A stretch of 64,000 nucleotides of DNA from an uncultured Caulobacter sp. Lineage in GTDB: Bacteria; Pseudomonadota; Alphaproteobacteria; Caulobacterales; Caulobacteraceae. The notes beneath the pieces were generated by a model. It saw nothing but the letters and a program-made list of their open reading frames with translations, made no database searches and was not told the DNA's origin. Each line of letters opens with the position of its first letter. The stretch's first letter is position 1. Below are positions 20,058 through 29,511 of this stretch, in pieces. The stretch lies in NCBI GenBank assembly GCA_913776195.1, contig CAJYMH010000006.1:62001-126000 (forward strand), given 5' to 3'. Made by a program: the position numbers and the translations under genes.

Positions 20058-21104
20058 ATGACCAAGACCTTCGACAGCCTGTCTCGACGGAGCCTGATCA
20101 GCGCGGCCGGCGCCGGTCTCGCCCTGCCCGCGGCGCTGGGCGGCGAGGCGATGGCGCAAGGCGCGCAACCCGTCACCCTGCTCAATGTCAGCTACGACCC
20201 TACGCGCGAGCTCTACAAGGCGGTCAACGCCGCGTTCGCAAAGTACTGGAAGAGCCGCACCAATCAGGAACTGACGATCAACCAGAGCCACGGCGGCTCC
20301 GGCAAGCAGGCCCGCTCGGTGATCGACGGCCTGCAGGCCGACGTCGTCACCTTGGCTCTGGCCTATGACATCGACGAGATCGCCGCCAAGGGCCGTCTGC
20401 TGCCCGCCGACTGGCAATCGCGCCTGCCCGAGAACTCTACGCCCTACACCTCGACCATCGTGTTCCTGGTCCGCAAGGGAAACCCCAAGAACATCCGGGA
20501 CTGGAACGACCTGATCCGTCCGGGCGTGAACGTCATCACACCCAATCCCAAGACCTCCGGCGGGGCGCGGTGGAACTATCTGGCCGCCTGGGCCTGGGCG
20601 CTGAAGCAGCCGGGCGGCGATCCGCAGAAGGCCGAGGCCTATGTCCGCGAACTGTTCAAGCACGTGCCCGTCCTGGACACCGGCGCGCGCGGCTCCACCA
20701 CCACCTTCGTCCAACGGGGTATCGGCGACGTGCTGCTGGCGTGGGAGAACGAGGCCCATCTGGCCATCGACGAGCTGGGCTCCGGCAAGGTCGAGGTCGT
20801 CACCCCCAGCCGCTCCATCCTGGCGGAGCCGCCCGTGGCCATCATCGACAAGGTGGTCGATCGTCGCCGCACCCGCGTCTACGCCGAGGGCTATCTGAAC
20901 TTCCTGTACAGCCCCCTGGCGCAGGACATCATCGGCCGTCACCACTATCGCCCGCGCAGTCAGAAGGCCCTGGCCAAGTACGCCGCCAAGTTCCCGCAGA
21001 TACCGTTGGTGACGATCGACGACACCTTCGGCGGCTGGAAGGCGGCCCAGGCGACGCACTTCTCCGAAGGCGGCGTGTTCGACCGGATCTATCGCAAGAA
21101 TTGA
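20058..21104 (+). CDS. sulfate/thiosulfate ABC transporter substrate-binding protein
   Basis: A 348-residue periplasmic binding protein of the Sbp/CysP group. Family segments include [39 protein letters not shown] and [14 protein letters not shown]. The N-terminus [13 protein letters not shown] with a cut near AMA-Q (about residue 33) looks like a Tat or Sec signal. GAGGAG at 20045-20050 precedes ATG 20058 by seven bases. No permease or ATPase genes (cysT, cysW, cysA) lie nearby, so it must supply a transporter encoded elsewhere or act alone. Confidence 0.9.
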   Translation: MTKTFDSLSRRSLISAAGAGLALPAALGGEAMAQGAQPVTLLNVSYDPTRELYKAVNAAFAKYWKSRTNQELTINQSHGGSGKQARSVIDGLQADVVTLALAYDIDEIAAKGRLLPADWQSRLPENSTPYTSTIVFLVRKGNPKNIRDWNDLIRPGVNVITPNPKTSGGARWNYLAAWAWALKQPGGDPQKAEAYVRELFKHVPVLDTGARGSTTTFVQRGIGDVLLAWENEAHLAIDELGSGKVEVVTPSRSILAEPPVAIIDKVVDRRRTRVYAEGYLNFLYSPLAQDIIGRHHYRPRSQKALAKYAAKFPQIPLVTIDDTFGGWKAAQATHFSEGGVFDRIYRKN

Positions 21105-21140
21105 CGCGGAACCGCGGCGCCGGGCCGGCATTGAGCCGCC

Positions 21141-21410
21141 ATGGACAAGGCCTGGATCCCCACCGCCGTCGGCACCGCCGCCGCGATCTGCTCGATGACC
21201 AGCTTCGCGCCCCAGATCATCAAGATCTGGCGTGAGCGTGACGCCTCGTCCGTCTCGCTACGCACCTACGCCATCACGGTCACCGGCTTCGTGTTGTGGG
21301 TGGTCTATGGGGTGATGCTGGAAAGCTGGCCGCTGGTCGCCTCGAATACCGTTTGCGTTCTCATGTCCGCGACGGTTCTGGCCATGAAATGGCGGTTCTA
21401 CCGAGAGTAG
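21141..21410 (+). CDS. SemiSWEET sugar transporter family protein
   Basis: An 89-residue protein with three predicted helices and the Pro-Gln pair (SFAPQIIKIW, P24-Q25) that defines the PQ-loop/SemiSWEET fold. Such proteins dimerise in the inner membrane to move small sugars by facilitated diffusion. It begins 36 bp after the binding-protein gene, so the two could be cotranscribed, but a functional link is not evident. Confidence 0.85.
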   Translation: MDKAWIPTAVGTAAAICSMTSFAPQIIKIWRERDASSVSLRTYAITVTGFVLWVVYGVMLESWPLVASNTVCVLMSATVLAMKWRFYRE

Positions 21411-21508
21411 ATTTTAAGTGTCATTTCGTCACAGGCTCTTAACCCTGCCGCGCTAAGTTGTGATCAAGTCGGGCGGAGACGAATGCTCCGTTGGGAGAGG
21501 TGATTACC

Positions 21509-21955
21509 ATGGCGTTAGGCATAAGGCCCCGCCGTCGGTCTTGGCGGCGTCGCAAATCAATCTTCATTCCCGTGGTCGTTTCGGCCGCTGCACTAGCGCT
21601 TGTCGGTGCCTGTCAGGGCGGATACGGCGACGGCTCCGCGCTCAAGCGATACGCCAAGGCGCAGATCGAGCAGCAGGATCCCAAGGCAGGGCGCGTCCAT
21701 GTGCTGAACGCCAGCGTCAGCGCGGACGGCAAAGTGATCTGCGGGGTGACCCGTATCGGGCGCTATCGCACCTCGCCCTACGCCCTGGTGATGGATAAGG
21801 CGCGACCGTCGAACAAGACGGTGCGGGTGGAGGTCGAACCCTCCATCGACCACGCTCGAGATCCGCACTGGGCCCGCATCGAGACCTTGCGCCAGCAGGC
21901 GGCCATCCCGGCGCTTTGCCAGCGCGCGGGCGTGCCGATCGCCGACCGCACCTAG
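21509..21955 (+). CDS. putative lipoprotein of unknown function
   Basis: A 148-residue protein starting MALGIRPRRRSWRRRK, then a hydrophobic stretch ending ALVGAC, which resembles a lipobox with Cys as the lipidated residue (near residue 32). GAGAGG lies eight bases before ATG 21509; a TTG at 21491 is also in frame. The mature part has VSADGKVICGVTRIGRYRTSPYA, compatible with a small periplasmic domain with two further Cys. I do not recognise a family. Its TAG shares CTAG at 21952-21955 with the convergent cyclophilin. Confidence 0.7.
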   Translation: MALGIRPRRRSWRRRKSIFIPVVVSAAALALVGACQGGYGDGSALKRYAKAQIEQQDPKAGRVHVLNASVSADGKVICGVTRIGRYRTSPYALVMDKARPSNKTVRVEVEPSIDHARDPHWARIETLRQQAAIPALCQRAGVPIADRT

Positions 21956-22728
21956 TCGGCGCGGGTCGGGATTTCGACATCGCAGACCGTAAAGTCCGCG
22001 CCCTTGGCCGCGCGGACATCCGCGACCAGCGCCTTGAAGGCCGCTCCCTGCTCGTTGAGCACGGACAGCTTCGGCCGCTCTGCGACCGGCAGATCGGCGG
22101 CCACACGCACCTTGAGCATGTGATCAGGCCTCGCCGGCGGCTCTCCGGCCGTCAGCGCCCTCACCACATCCATGCCGCTGACCACCCCGCCCCACACCGT
22201 GTAGTCACGATCCAGACGCCGCGTTGAGTCCAGCATGATGAAGATCTCGCTGTTGCCGGTAGCTGGGTCAGCCTGACGACCCATGCCCGCCACGCCGGCG
22301 CAATAGGCGCCCCAGCCCCTTAGAGGCTGCCCAGGCTTCGGAGGGACGGCCTGGAGGGGCGTAGCGCCCAGGAACCCCGACCAGGCGTCAGAGGCCCGCG
22401 CAGCGGCCGCTACGGGCGTCTGCGGCGGCAGACGGAACTGGAACTCCGGCGGCAGGTTCGGATAGCTCGATGTTCCACCGTCCTTGTTGTTGGGATTTCC
22501 CGTCTGAGCGACGAAGCCGGGGATCACCCGATGGAACTGCAGGCCGTCATAGACGCCCTCGCGCGCCAGCAGTTTCACCCGCTCCACGGACTTTGGCGCG
22601 AACTCCGGCCGCATCTCGATGACGATGCGCCCTTGCTCGGTGTCGATCAGGAGGGTGTTGTCCGGGTCCATCGGACGCCAGTCCGGGACGGCGACTGAGG
22701 CGGCGGCGAGCAGGGCGGCGATCATCAT
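21952..22728 (-). CDS. cyclophilin-type peptidyl-prolyl cis-trans isomerase
   Basis: A 258-residue protein with a short N-terminal hydrophobic leader (MMIAALLAAASVAV), so probably periplasmic. Cyclophilin features include FHRVIPGFVAQTGNP, which contains the catalytic Arg and the Phe/Gln residues, and DYTVWGGVVSGMDVV near the end. It contains an insertion between GTSSYPNLPPEF and the second half compared with compact bacterial PpiA. It is downstream of petABC but separated from it by a strong terminator. Confidence 0.88.
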   Translation of the reverse strand: MMIAALLAAASVAVPDWRPMDPDNTLLIDTEQGRIVIEMRPEFAPKSVERVKLLAREGVYDGLQFHRVIPGFVAQTGNPNNKDGGTSSYPNLPPEFQFRLPPQTPVAAAARASDAWSGFLGATPLQAVPPKPGQPLRGWGAYCAGVAGMGRQADPATGNSEIFIMLDSTRRLDRDYTVWGGVVSGMDVVRALTAGEPPARPDHMLKVRVAADLPVAERPKLSVLNEQGAAFKALVADVRAAKGADFTVCDVEIPTRAD

Positions 22729-22757
22729 CCGCTCAGCCTAGCTTTTATCCGCCAAAG

Positions 22758-22788
22758 AAAAACCCGCCTGGCGGACCAGGCGGGTTTT
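22758..22788 (-). terminator. terminator of petABC, possibly bidirectional
   Basis: A perfect 13-bp stem, AAAACCCGCCTGG at 22759-22771 with its complement at 22776-22788 and a 4-base loop. On the minus strand the stem ends in a T run, placing it 25 bp after the petC stop. The plus strand also ends in TTTT. Confidence 0.92.
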
Positions 22789-22812
22789 CCGAAGTTCGAT
22801 AACCCAAGCCGC

Positions 22813-23670
22813 TTAGTGCGACTGGTTGCGCCACACCCGGCGGTAGCTGGCGTACAGCAGGCCGGAGAACAGCAGCAGGTAGAGGATGACGGCGAAGCCG
22901 GTCTGCTTGCGCTCGACCATCTTCGGCTCGGCGGCCCACATCAGGAACGCCGCGACGTCCTTGGCCTGCTGATCGACCGTCGAGGGGGTGCCGTCGTCGA
23001 AGGTGACGAGGCCGTCCTTCAGCGGCGGAGCCATGGCGATGAAGCCGCCCGGCGGGACGTGGTCGTGCGAGCCGCCCCAGACGCCGGTCAGATCGCCCGG
23101 CATATAGGGGTTGTAGTGCTGGCCAGCCGCGACGGTCAGTTCCTTCGGCGGATTCTTGTAGCCGGTCAGCAGCGAGTAGATGTACTCCGGGCCGCCCGAG
23201 CGGGCCTTGGCCAGCACCGAGAAGTCCGGCGGCAGAGCCCCGCCGTTGCTGGCGCGAGCCGCCGGCTCGTTCGGGAACGGAGCCGGGAAGTGGTCGGCGG
23301 TCGTGCCCGGACGCTGGATGACGTCGCCCGTTTCGGAGTCGATGTCATTGATCTGGTACTCGGCGGCGATCGCCTTGGCCCAGGGGTTGTCGTTCGGGTT
23401 CGGGTACTTCTCGTTGTAGAACGGGCCGTCCTTGTCACCCAGGTTCCGGAAGGAGACCAGGGTCATGGAGTGGCACGCCGAGCAGACCTCGCGATAGACC
23501 TTGAAGCCGCGTTGCAGCTGGCCTTGGTCGAACTTGCCGAACGGACCTTCGAACGACCATTGGACGTCCTTGGGCGGCAGCGGATGGCCGGCGGCGAGCG
23601 ACGGGCTGGCCGCAAGCAGCCCACCCATCAGACCGAAGGCCGCTGCGATGACGGAGACTTTGCGCAGCAT
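22813..23670 (-). CDS. petC: cytochrome c1 of the bc1 complex
   Basis: A 285-residue haem protein of complex III. It has a signal peptide (about 1-27, SPSLAA), a haem c motif CSACH at 63-67, a methionine ligand region MAPPLKDG, and one C-terminal membrane helix (ILYLLLFSGLLYASY) ending in basic residues. It accepts electrons from the Rieske protein and passes them to soluble cytochrome c. The reading frame extends far upstream into petB, but the ATG at 23670 gives the correct signal peptide. It starts 8 bp after petB. Confidence 0.95.
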   Translation of the reverse strand: MLRKVSVIAAAFGLMGGLLAASPSLAAGHPLPPKDVQWSFEGPFGKFDQGQLQRGFKVYREVCSACHSMTLVSFRNLGDKDGPFYNEKYPNPNDNPWAKAIAAEYQINDIDSETGDVIQRPGTTADHFPAPFPNEPAARASNGGALPPDFSVLAKARSGGPEYIYSLLTGYKNPPKELTVAAGQHYNPYMPGDLTGVWGGSHDHVPPGGFIAMAPPLKDGLVTFDDGTPSTVDQQAKDVAAFLMWAAEPKMVERKQTGFAVILYLLLFSGLLYASYRRVWRNQSH

Positions 23671-23678
23671 GGTCGAAC

Positions 23679-24998
23679 TCAACCCTTCATTTCGGGGGCC
23701 GCGACCGCGCCGTCGGGAGCCGAGGCGGGGTGGGACAGGGCGGGAGACGCGATGGTTTCCGGAACCGGCAGCGGCTTCTCGATGAGGCCAAGCAGCGGCA
23801 GGATCACCAGGAAGAAGCCGAAGTAGTAGAGCGTCGCGAAACGGCTCAGCCACACGAAGCTGTTCAGGTCGGCGTCGATCAGACGGAACGTCGTCAGGTG
23901 CGGGATGACATGGTCGTCCGGCAGCTTGGCGCCGCAGAAGCCCAGGATGATGCAGACCACCAGCAGGATGGCGAAGTACATCTTGGCCATCGGACGGTAG
24001 CGCATCGAGCGGACCTTGGAGGTGTCCAGCCACGGCAGGGCGAACAGCACGCCGATGGCGCCGAACATCGCCAGCACGCCGCCGAGCTTGTCGGGGACAG
24101 CGCGCAGGATCGCGTAGAACGGCAGGTAGTACCATTCAGGCACGATGTGGGCCGGGGTCACCAGCGGGTTGGCCGGGATGTAGTTGTCGGCGTGGCCCAG
24201 GGCGTTCGGCATGTAGAAGATGAAGATGGCGAACAGGATCAGGAAGACGCTGACGCCGAAAGCATCCTTCACCGTGGCGTAGGGCGTGAACGGAACGGTG
24301 TCGGCCTTAGACTTCGGCTCGACGCCCATCGGGTTGTTCTGGCCGGCCACGTGCAGCGCCCAGACGTGCAGGACGACGACGCCCGCGATCATGAACGGCA
24401 GCAGGTAGTGAAGCGCGAAGAAGCGGTTCAGGGTCGGGTTGTCCACCGCGAAGCCGCCCCACAGCAGGGTCGTGATCGACTCGCCGACGATGGGGAAGGC
24501 GCCCAGCAGGTTGGTGATCACCACCGCGCCGTGGAAGCTCATCTGACCCCAGGGCAGAACGTAGCCCATGAAGCCCGTGGCCATCATCAGCAGGTAGATG
24601 ATGCAGCCAAGGATCCACAGCACTTCGCGCGGGGCCTTGTAGGACCCGTAGTAGAGGCCGCGGAGCATGTGGATGTAGACGGCGATGAAGAACATCGACG
24701 CGCCGTTGGCGTGCATATAGCGGATCAGCCAGCCGTAGTTCACGTCGCGCATGATGTGCTCGACGGAGGCGAACGCGCCGGCCGCGCTCGGGTTGTAGTG
24801 CATCACCAAGATCACGCCGGTGATGATCTGCGACACCAGGCAGACCGACAGGATGGCCCCGAAGGTCCACCAGTAGTTCAGGTTCCGCGGGGTCGGATAG
24901 TCGATGAAGCTGTCATAGCCGAGACGGATGATCGGCAGCCGGCTGTCGAGCCAGCGCGTGACCGGGGTCTTCGGTTCGTAGGTCGAATGTCCGCTCAT
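23679..24998 (-). CDS. petB: cytochrome b of the bc1 complex
   Basis: A 439-residue membrane protein with eight helices that binds the two b haems and forms the Qo and Qi quinone sites. The Qo motif PEWY is present in [11 protein letters not shown], and family blocks such as [14 protein letters not shown] and [11 protein letters not shown] are intact. The C-terminal tail is rich in Pro and Ala. It is 5 bp from petA and 8 bp from petC, forming the standard leftward petABC operon. Confidence 0.97.
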   Translation of the reverse strand: MSGHSTYEPKTPVTRWLDSRLPIIRLGYDSFIDYPTPRNLNYWWTFGAILSVCLVSQIITGVILVMHYNPSAAGAFASVEHIMRDVNYGWLIRYMHANGASMFFIAVYIHMLRGLYYGSYKAPREVLWILGCIIYLLMMATGFMGYVLPWGQMSFHGAVVITNLLGAFPIVGESITTLLWGGFAVDNPTLNRFFALHYLLPFMIAGVVVLHVWALHVAGQNNPMGVEPKSKADTVPFTPYATVKDAFGVSVFLILFAIFIFYMPNALGHADNYIPANPLVTPAHIVPEWYYLPFYAILRAVPDKLGGVLAMFGAIGVLFALPWLDTSKVRSMRYRPMAKMYFAILLVVCIILGFCGAKLPDDHVIPHLTTFRLIDADLNSFVWLSRFATLYYFGFFLVILPLLGLIEKPLPVPETIASPALSHPASAPDGAVAAPEMKG

Positions 24999-25003
24999 GG
25001 ATA

Positions 25004-25552
25004 TTAGCCGATCTTGACCTTGGTGTCGGAAAGGAACTCGTACTCGGGAACCACGAGGTTCTTCGGCGCGGGGCCCTTACGGATCCGGCCGGAGGTGTCG
25101 TAGTGCGAGCCGTGGCACGGGCAGAACCAGCCGCCGTAGTCGCCGCCGCCGAAGGTCGGCACGCAACCCAGGTGCGTGCACGAGCCGACGAGGACCATCC
25201 ATTGGGCCTTGCCGTCCTTGTGACGCTCGGCGTCGGTCTGCGGGTCCGGCAGCGAAGCGCCGTCGTCCTTCACAGCCGCGTCGATCTCGCGCTGCGTGCG
25301 GTTACGCACGAACAGCGGCTTGCCGCGCCACTTGATGGTGACCTGCTGCCCTTCGGCGACCTTGGTGAGGTCGAATTCCACGGAGGCGAGCGCCAGCGTG
25401 TCAGCCGAGGGGTTCATCTGGTCAACAAACGGCCACACCAGAGCCGCCGCGCCGCCGGCGCCGGCGGCGATGGCCGCGATGTGGATGAAGTCGCGCCGGC
25501 TGGGATCAGCCTGGCCCGGTTCTGTCGTTGCGCCTGAGGCGGTATCGGCCAC
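25004..25552 (-). CDS. petA: Rieske iron-sulfur subunit of the bc1 complex
   Basis: A 182-residue protein with an N-terminal twin-arginine type anchor ([12 protein letters not shown]) and the 2Fe-2S boxes CTHLGC and CPCHGSH. It carries electrons from quinol to cytochrome c1. I choose GTG 25552, preceded by AAGGGTGA; an in-frame GTG at 25567 would add five residues. It is the first gene of the operon; the 182-bp gap to divergent trmL should contain the promoter. Confidence 0.95.
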   Translation of the reverse strand: MADTASGATTEPGQADPSRRDFIHIAAIAAGAGGAAALVWPFVDQMNPSADTLALASVEFDLTKVAEGQQVTIKWRGKPLFVRNRTQREIDAAVKDDGASLPDPQTDAERHKDGKAQWMVLVGSCTHLGCVPTFGGGDYGGWFCPCHGSHYDTSGRIRKGPAPKNLVVPEYEFLSDTKVKIG

Positions 25553-25734
25553 CTGGTCACCCTTCACGATGGCGCTGGTATGGCGCCGGCCCTAAACGCC
25601 TTCCCCCTGCAAGGTTCCGGCGCAATCTGCAACAACAAGCTGAGGCTTTGAGCGGGTTTCGACGTTGCGACCTGTCGCCGCAAACGCGTAACTCCCCCCA
25701 ATCCCCTTCAAGTCGTGTGGTTGGATCGCTTAGA

Positions 25735-26193
25735 ATGCGTCTCGCGCTTTTTCAACCGGACATTCCGCAAAACCTTGGCGCCGCCATTCGTTTGGGCGCC
25801 TGTCTGGGCGCTGAAATCGATGTGATCGAGCCTTGCGGATTCCCGTTATCCAATCCCGCGCTCAAGCGCGCCGCGCTCGATTACGGCCCGCTAGCCAAGG
25901 TGAAGCGCCATTCTTCGTGGTCCAGCTTCCTGTCGGAACCTGATCGAGATCAAGGCCGGCTCGTGCTTTTCACCACACAGTCGGCGGTTCCTTTTCAGAC
26001 GTTCGATTTTTCTGCTGGCGACACCCTGTTGTTCGGCCGCGAAAGCGCCGGCGCGCCGCCTGAGGTCCATGAAGCAGCCCAGGCTCGCCTCTACATTCCG
26101 CTCCAGAACGGCGCTCGATCGCTGAATCTGGTCACCGCCGCGGCCATGGCCCTGTGCCTCGCCACCGAGCATACCGGCGGATGGGCCGCCTAG
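25735..26193 (+). CDS. trmL: tRNA (cytidine/uridine-2'-O-)-methyltransferase
   Basis: A 152-residue SPOUT enzyme that 2'-O-methylates the wobble base of tRNA-Leu. The length fits TrmL (about 157). The N-terminus MRLALFQPDIPQNLGAAIR and the trefoil-knot motifs LFGRESAGAPPEVH and IPLQNGARSLNLVTAAAMAL, which bind AdoMet, are intact. ATG 25735 is the first good start; the open frame upstream is noncoding. The stop shares CTAG with the convergent porin gene. Confidence 0.93.
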   Translation: MRLALFQPDIPQNLGAAIRLGACLGAEIDVIEPCGFPLSNPALKRAALDYGPLAKVKRHSSWSSFLSEPDRDQGRLVLFTTQSAVPFQTFDFSAGDTLLFGRESAGAPPEVHEAAQARLYIPLQNGARSLNLVTAAAMALCLATEHTGGWAA

Positions 26194-27599
26194 AAGTCGA
26201 GTTCGACCCGCGCTCCGCCCACATGGACGTCGTAGTCGCGGCGCCCGTCGAGCAGCGGTGACGCGCCCTCATAGTGGATGAGGCCGTAGTTGAGGTTGAA
26301 CCGCAGGTTGTCGACCGGCGTCCAGATCAGGGCGGCGAGACCCGCATGCTGTCGCCCTCCGCGGATCGCGCCGCTGTTGAGGTCCAGGTAGTCGTAGCGA
26401 AGGCTGGCCTGCAAAGAGCCCCAGCCGCCCGCGCCCCATGGCCGCACCGGCGTGCTGCGGTCGAAGATGCCGTTCTTGTACGCCCGGGTGTCGCCGCTCG
26501 TCAGAAACCGACCGATCTCCAGGTACCCGCCGAAGAATCGGGCGTCGGGATCGTCGAAACGGTCGGCATTCAGCCAGTGCCCCTCGGCGGCCGCGTGCCA
26601 GGGTCCGGAGACCAGCGCCGCCTCGATCCCGTGGGTGAACTCTTCGTCCACCCGCAGAGCCGGCGTACCGATCAGCCGCGTGTCCGTGGCGTGAAGATAG
26701 GGACGCTGGCGATACCGCTTGGCTTCGGAGTCGAGACGCCGCAGATCGCGCCAGTGGGCGGAGGCGGCAAGATGCACCTGCGTCTTGCCGATGCGCGGCG
26801 CATAGACGACCCGCCCGTCCAGGCCGATGCTGTCGTTCTCGTCTCCCGGAGGGCTGTCGGAGCCGTCCGAGGACAGGCTGTTGATGTCGTCGCTGAACAC
26901 CCCGGCCTGAACGAGCAAATCCCCTGCCCTGCGCTGTCCTGAAAGGCCCAGGCGCCGTTCGAAGGCGAAGGCGTCGGTGAACGCCGCCCGCTCCATGAAC
27001 GAGCCGGTAGTGTCGCCCGTCAGTTCATCCAGGGACTGGAACGGGTTCTGATTGCCTAGGGTCAGCAGCCACCCGGCCACATTCCAGGTGACGAAGGTGT
27101 CCACCAGATCGACGCCATTGTCGGAGAACTCCAGCTCCAACTTGTAGCCGAAGTCCTTGGATAGGCTCCCCTCCCCGCCCAGACGGATGCGGCGCGCCTC
27201 GTTGACATAGCCCAGGCTCTGGTCCGGCCATTGGTCGCGGCCCACATAGCCCGCGTCGAACTGCAGGCGGCCCTTGGCCTTGAAGGTCATGCCGTCCTGA
27301 GCAAAGCGCGGCGAGCCCTTCCAGGTGATCTTGAGGTCGTCCTCAGGCGCGGCCGCTGGCGGCGAAGCCACCGACGGCGCGGGGGCGGCTGGGGCTGGCG
27401 GCGTCGGGGCCGCAGGAGGGGCGCCGCTCAGCGCCTCCAGGCGGGCCTCCATGGCCTCCAGACGCGCCTTGAGGGCGGCCACCTCATCGCGAAGGGCGGC
27501 GGCTTCCTGCGCCGGCGTAGCGGCGCTCTGGGCCGCAGCAGCGCCTGGCAGGGCGAAGAGACAGATTAGACTGGCGACGCCGCCGACCGTCGGGCGCAT
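26190..27599 (-). CDS. OprP-like phosphate-selective porin
   Basis: A 469-residue outer-membrane protein. After a signal peptide (about 1-24, GAAAAQ) comes a coiled-coil stretch (EAAALRDEVAALKARLEAME), a Pro/Ala linker, and then the barrel, which ends in Phe (VELDF). FKAKGRLQFDAGYV and the FLTSGDTRAYK segment match the OprO/OprP family, which passes phosphate or other anions. ATG 27599 is chosen over one ten codons upstream because it directly precedes the signal peptide. It is the last leftward gene after the SulP permease, 385 bp away. Confidence 0.86.
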   Translation of the reverse strand: MRPTVGGVASLICLFALPGAAAAQSAATPAQEAAALRDEVAALKARLEAMEARLEALSGAPPAAPTPPAPAAPAPSVASPPAAAPEDDLKITWKGSPRFAQDGMTFKAKGRLQFDAGYVGRDQWPDQSLGYVNEARRIRLGGEGSLSKDFGYKLELEFSDNGVDLVDTFVTWNVAGWLLTLGNQNPFQSLDELTGDTTGSFMERAAFTDAFAFERRLGLSGQRRAGDLLVQAGVFSDDINSLSSDGSDSPPGDENDSIGLDGRVVYAPRIGKTQVHLAASAHWRDLRRLDSEAKRYRQRPYLHATDTRLIGTPALRVDEEFTHGIEAALVSGPWHAAAEGHWLNADRFDDPDARFFGGYLEIGRFLTSGDTRAYKNGIFDRSTPVRPWGAGGWGSLQASLRYDYLDLNSGAIRGGRQHAGLAALIWTPVDNLRFNLNYGLIHYEGASPLLDGRRDYDVHVGGARVELDF

Positions 27600-27754
27600 T
27601 TTCAAACCGCTATCGTCAGCCAGGGGCATGCTGAGACCCCGCGCCGATTTAGCGAATGGGGGGCGCCGGCGCCAGCGGTGCGGAACAAGTTTGTGACAAA
27701 CGCGTGAAGCCCGAGCGCTCCAAGGGAGCGGTCAGGCTTCGAAGGTCGTCCCTC

Positions 27755-27907
27755 TCAAAAAGCAGTCCCTCCCGCGCGCGCGGCCCCCTGGAGGACCACG
27801 AAGATCGGATCGACGCCGAGCTGGGACTTGCCGACGTCTAGGATGACCGTGAGGGGACAGTCACCCACCCTGGCCTGGAGCAGGTCAGGGCCGCCCTCGA
27901 CGTTCAT
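27755..27907 (-). pseudogene. possible small ORF or gene remnant between porin and SulP genes
   Basis: In the 385-bp gap between the porin and SulP genes, a minus-strand frame reads 50 residues from an ATG at 27907 (MNVEGGPDLLQARVGDCP and on to TAF), with third codon positions mostly G or C as in real genes here. No Shine-Dalgarno precedes it, and the residues look like the end of a larger protein. I read it as either a decayed gene end or a short unrecognised protein. The remainder of the gap (27600-27754) shows no feature I can support. Confidence 0.3.
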
Positions 27908-27984
27908 GAAGAACGCCAGCGCGCGGGAGGATCGCGGCGACACGCCCGGGGATGCATGTCGCCGCCAACGGCTGCGGGGTCGGC

Positions 27985-29511
27985 TTACGCCGGGACCAAT
28001 CGCCGCAACTTTTCGTTCGCGCCGGTCAGCTCGACGTTGACGCCGGCGGCGCGATTGCGCTGAAGCCAGTCGTTCAGCATCTCGGCGCAGGTGTGGTCGA
28101 TGTGAGCCAGCCGCTCGAGGTTGATCCGCACCGTGCCGCGGGCGGGCGTGGATTCCAGCGCCGCCGACAGCTTGGGCAGGGACACGAAGGTGGCCGTGCC
28201 GTTCAGCGCCAGGGAGCTGTTCTCCTCGTCCGCGCTCTGCTCGATATTGAGCTTGGCGCGTCGGATGTGAGGGACCAGCTCGACCAGCGACAGGGCCAGA
28301 CCGACGAGCACGCCGGTCAGCAGGTCGGTGGCCACCACCATGATCAAGGTGCCCGCCCAGATCGCGGCCGGCATCGGGCCGTACTGGTGAAGCAGGTGAC
28401 GCACGTGCTTGAGGCTGATCAGGCGGAAGCCGGTGACCACCAGGATGGCCGCCAGGGCCGCCATGGGGATCTGACGCAGCAGCCAAGGAGCCAGGGCGAC
28501 CAGGCCCAGGATCCACACGCCATGCAAGATGGTGGATAGGCGGGTCATGGCGCCGGCCTGGACGTTGGCCGAGCTGCGCACGATCACACCGGTCATCGGC
28601 AGGGCGCCGGCGAAACCGCAGAGCATGTTGCCGATGCCCTGAGCCCGCAGTTCCTTGTCGTACTTGGTGCGCACGCCGTCATGCATCCGGTCGACCGCAG
28701 CCGCCGACAGCAGCGTTTCGGCGCTGGCGATGAAGGCGATTGCGATGGCCAGGGTGATGATCGTCGGGTTCATGAACATCGCCAGGGCGTCGCCGCCGGG
28801 CGGAACAACCGCGGCGACGATCGAGGCCGGCACTTCGACCCGGGTCACGCCGAGCGAAAGACCAGCCGCCAGGAACGTACCGGCGAGAACAGCGATAAGA
28901 GCGCCTGGAACCAGCCGCAGCGCCTTGGGGCGGAACTTCTCCCAGCCCAGCATGGCCAGAATGGAGAACACGCCGACCAGAGCGGCCTGTTGAACCGCAG
29001 CGCCGCCGGCGCCGAGGCCCAGGACGCGGCCAGGCGCGGCCACGAGGTTCTCGACGCCGTTGGCCAACGGCTTGGCGTCAAAGAGCACGTGGAACTGGCC
29101 GGCGACGATCAGCACGCCGATGCCGGCGAGCATGCCGTGCACCACCGCGGGCGAGATTGCGCGGAACCAGCCGCCAAGGCGCAGGACACCCGCCAGAACC
29201 TGGATGGCGCCGGCCATGATCAGCACCGGCCCCAAGGCCGTGAGGCCGTGGTCGCGGATGAGTTCGAAGACGATGACCGCCAGGCCGGCGGCCGGGCCGC
29301 TGACCTGCAGCGGCGAACCCGCCAGGGCGCCGACGACGATGCCGCCGATGATGCCCGTGATGAGGCCTTTCTCCGGCGGAGCGCCCGAGGCGATCGCGAT
29401 GCCCATGCACAACGGCATGGCCACGAGGAAGACGACGATCGAAGCCGTGAAGTCGCGCACGATCGTGCGCGACCCGGCTGCGGTCGATGGGGTCGCCGCG
29501 GCGGTTGTCAT
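27985..29511 (-). CDS. SulP family anion permease with STAS domain
   Basis: A 508-residue inner-membrane transporter with about 12 helices (IVVFLVAMPLCMGIAIASG at the start, GSPLQVSGPAAGLAVIVFEL in the middle) and a C-terminal STAS domain (about 420-508). SulP proteins move sulfate, bicarbonate or other anions with Na+ or H+. The start codon overlaps the stop of the carbonic anhydrase gene (ATGA), a pairing that points to bicarbonate as the substrate, as in BicA-type systems. Substrate is inferred from context only. Confidence 0.9.
   Translation of the reverse strand: MTTAAATPSTAAGSRTIVRDFTASIVVFLVAMPLCMGIAIASGAPPEKGLITGIIGGIVVGALAGSPLQVSGPAAGLAVIVFELIRDHGLTALGPVLIMAGAIQVLAGVLRLGGWFRAISPAVVHGMLAGIGVLIVAGQFHVLFDAKPLANGVENLVAAPGRVLGLGAGGAAVQQAALVGVFSILAMLGWEKFRPKALRLVPGALIAVLAGTFLAAGLSLGVTRVEVPASIVAAVVPPGGDALAMFMNPTIITLAIAIAFIASAETLLSAAAVDRMHDGVRTKYDKELRAQGIGNMLCGFAGALPMTGVIVRSSANVQAGAMTRLSTILHGVWILGLVALAPWLLRQIPMAALAAILVVTGFRLISLKHVRHLLHQYGPMPAAIWAGTLIMVVATDLLTGVLVGLALSLVELVPHIRRAKLNIEQSADEENSSLALNGTATFVSLPKLSAALESTPARGTVRINLERLAHIDHTCAEMLNDWLQRNRAAGVNVELTGANEKLRRLVPA

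Noticed and set aside
21425-21460. TTAA and CTAA elements upstream of the lipoprotein gene as a CtrA site
   Set aside because: Spacing is about ten bases instead of seven, and no downstream -10 is evident.
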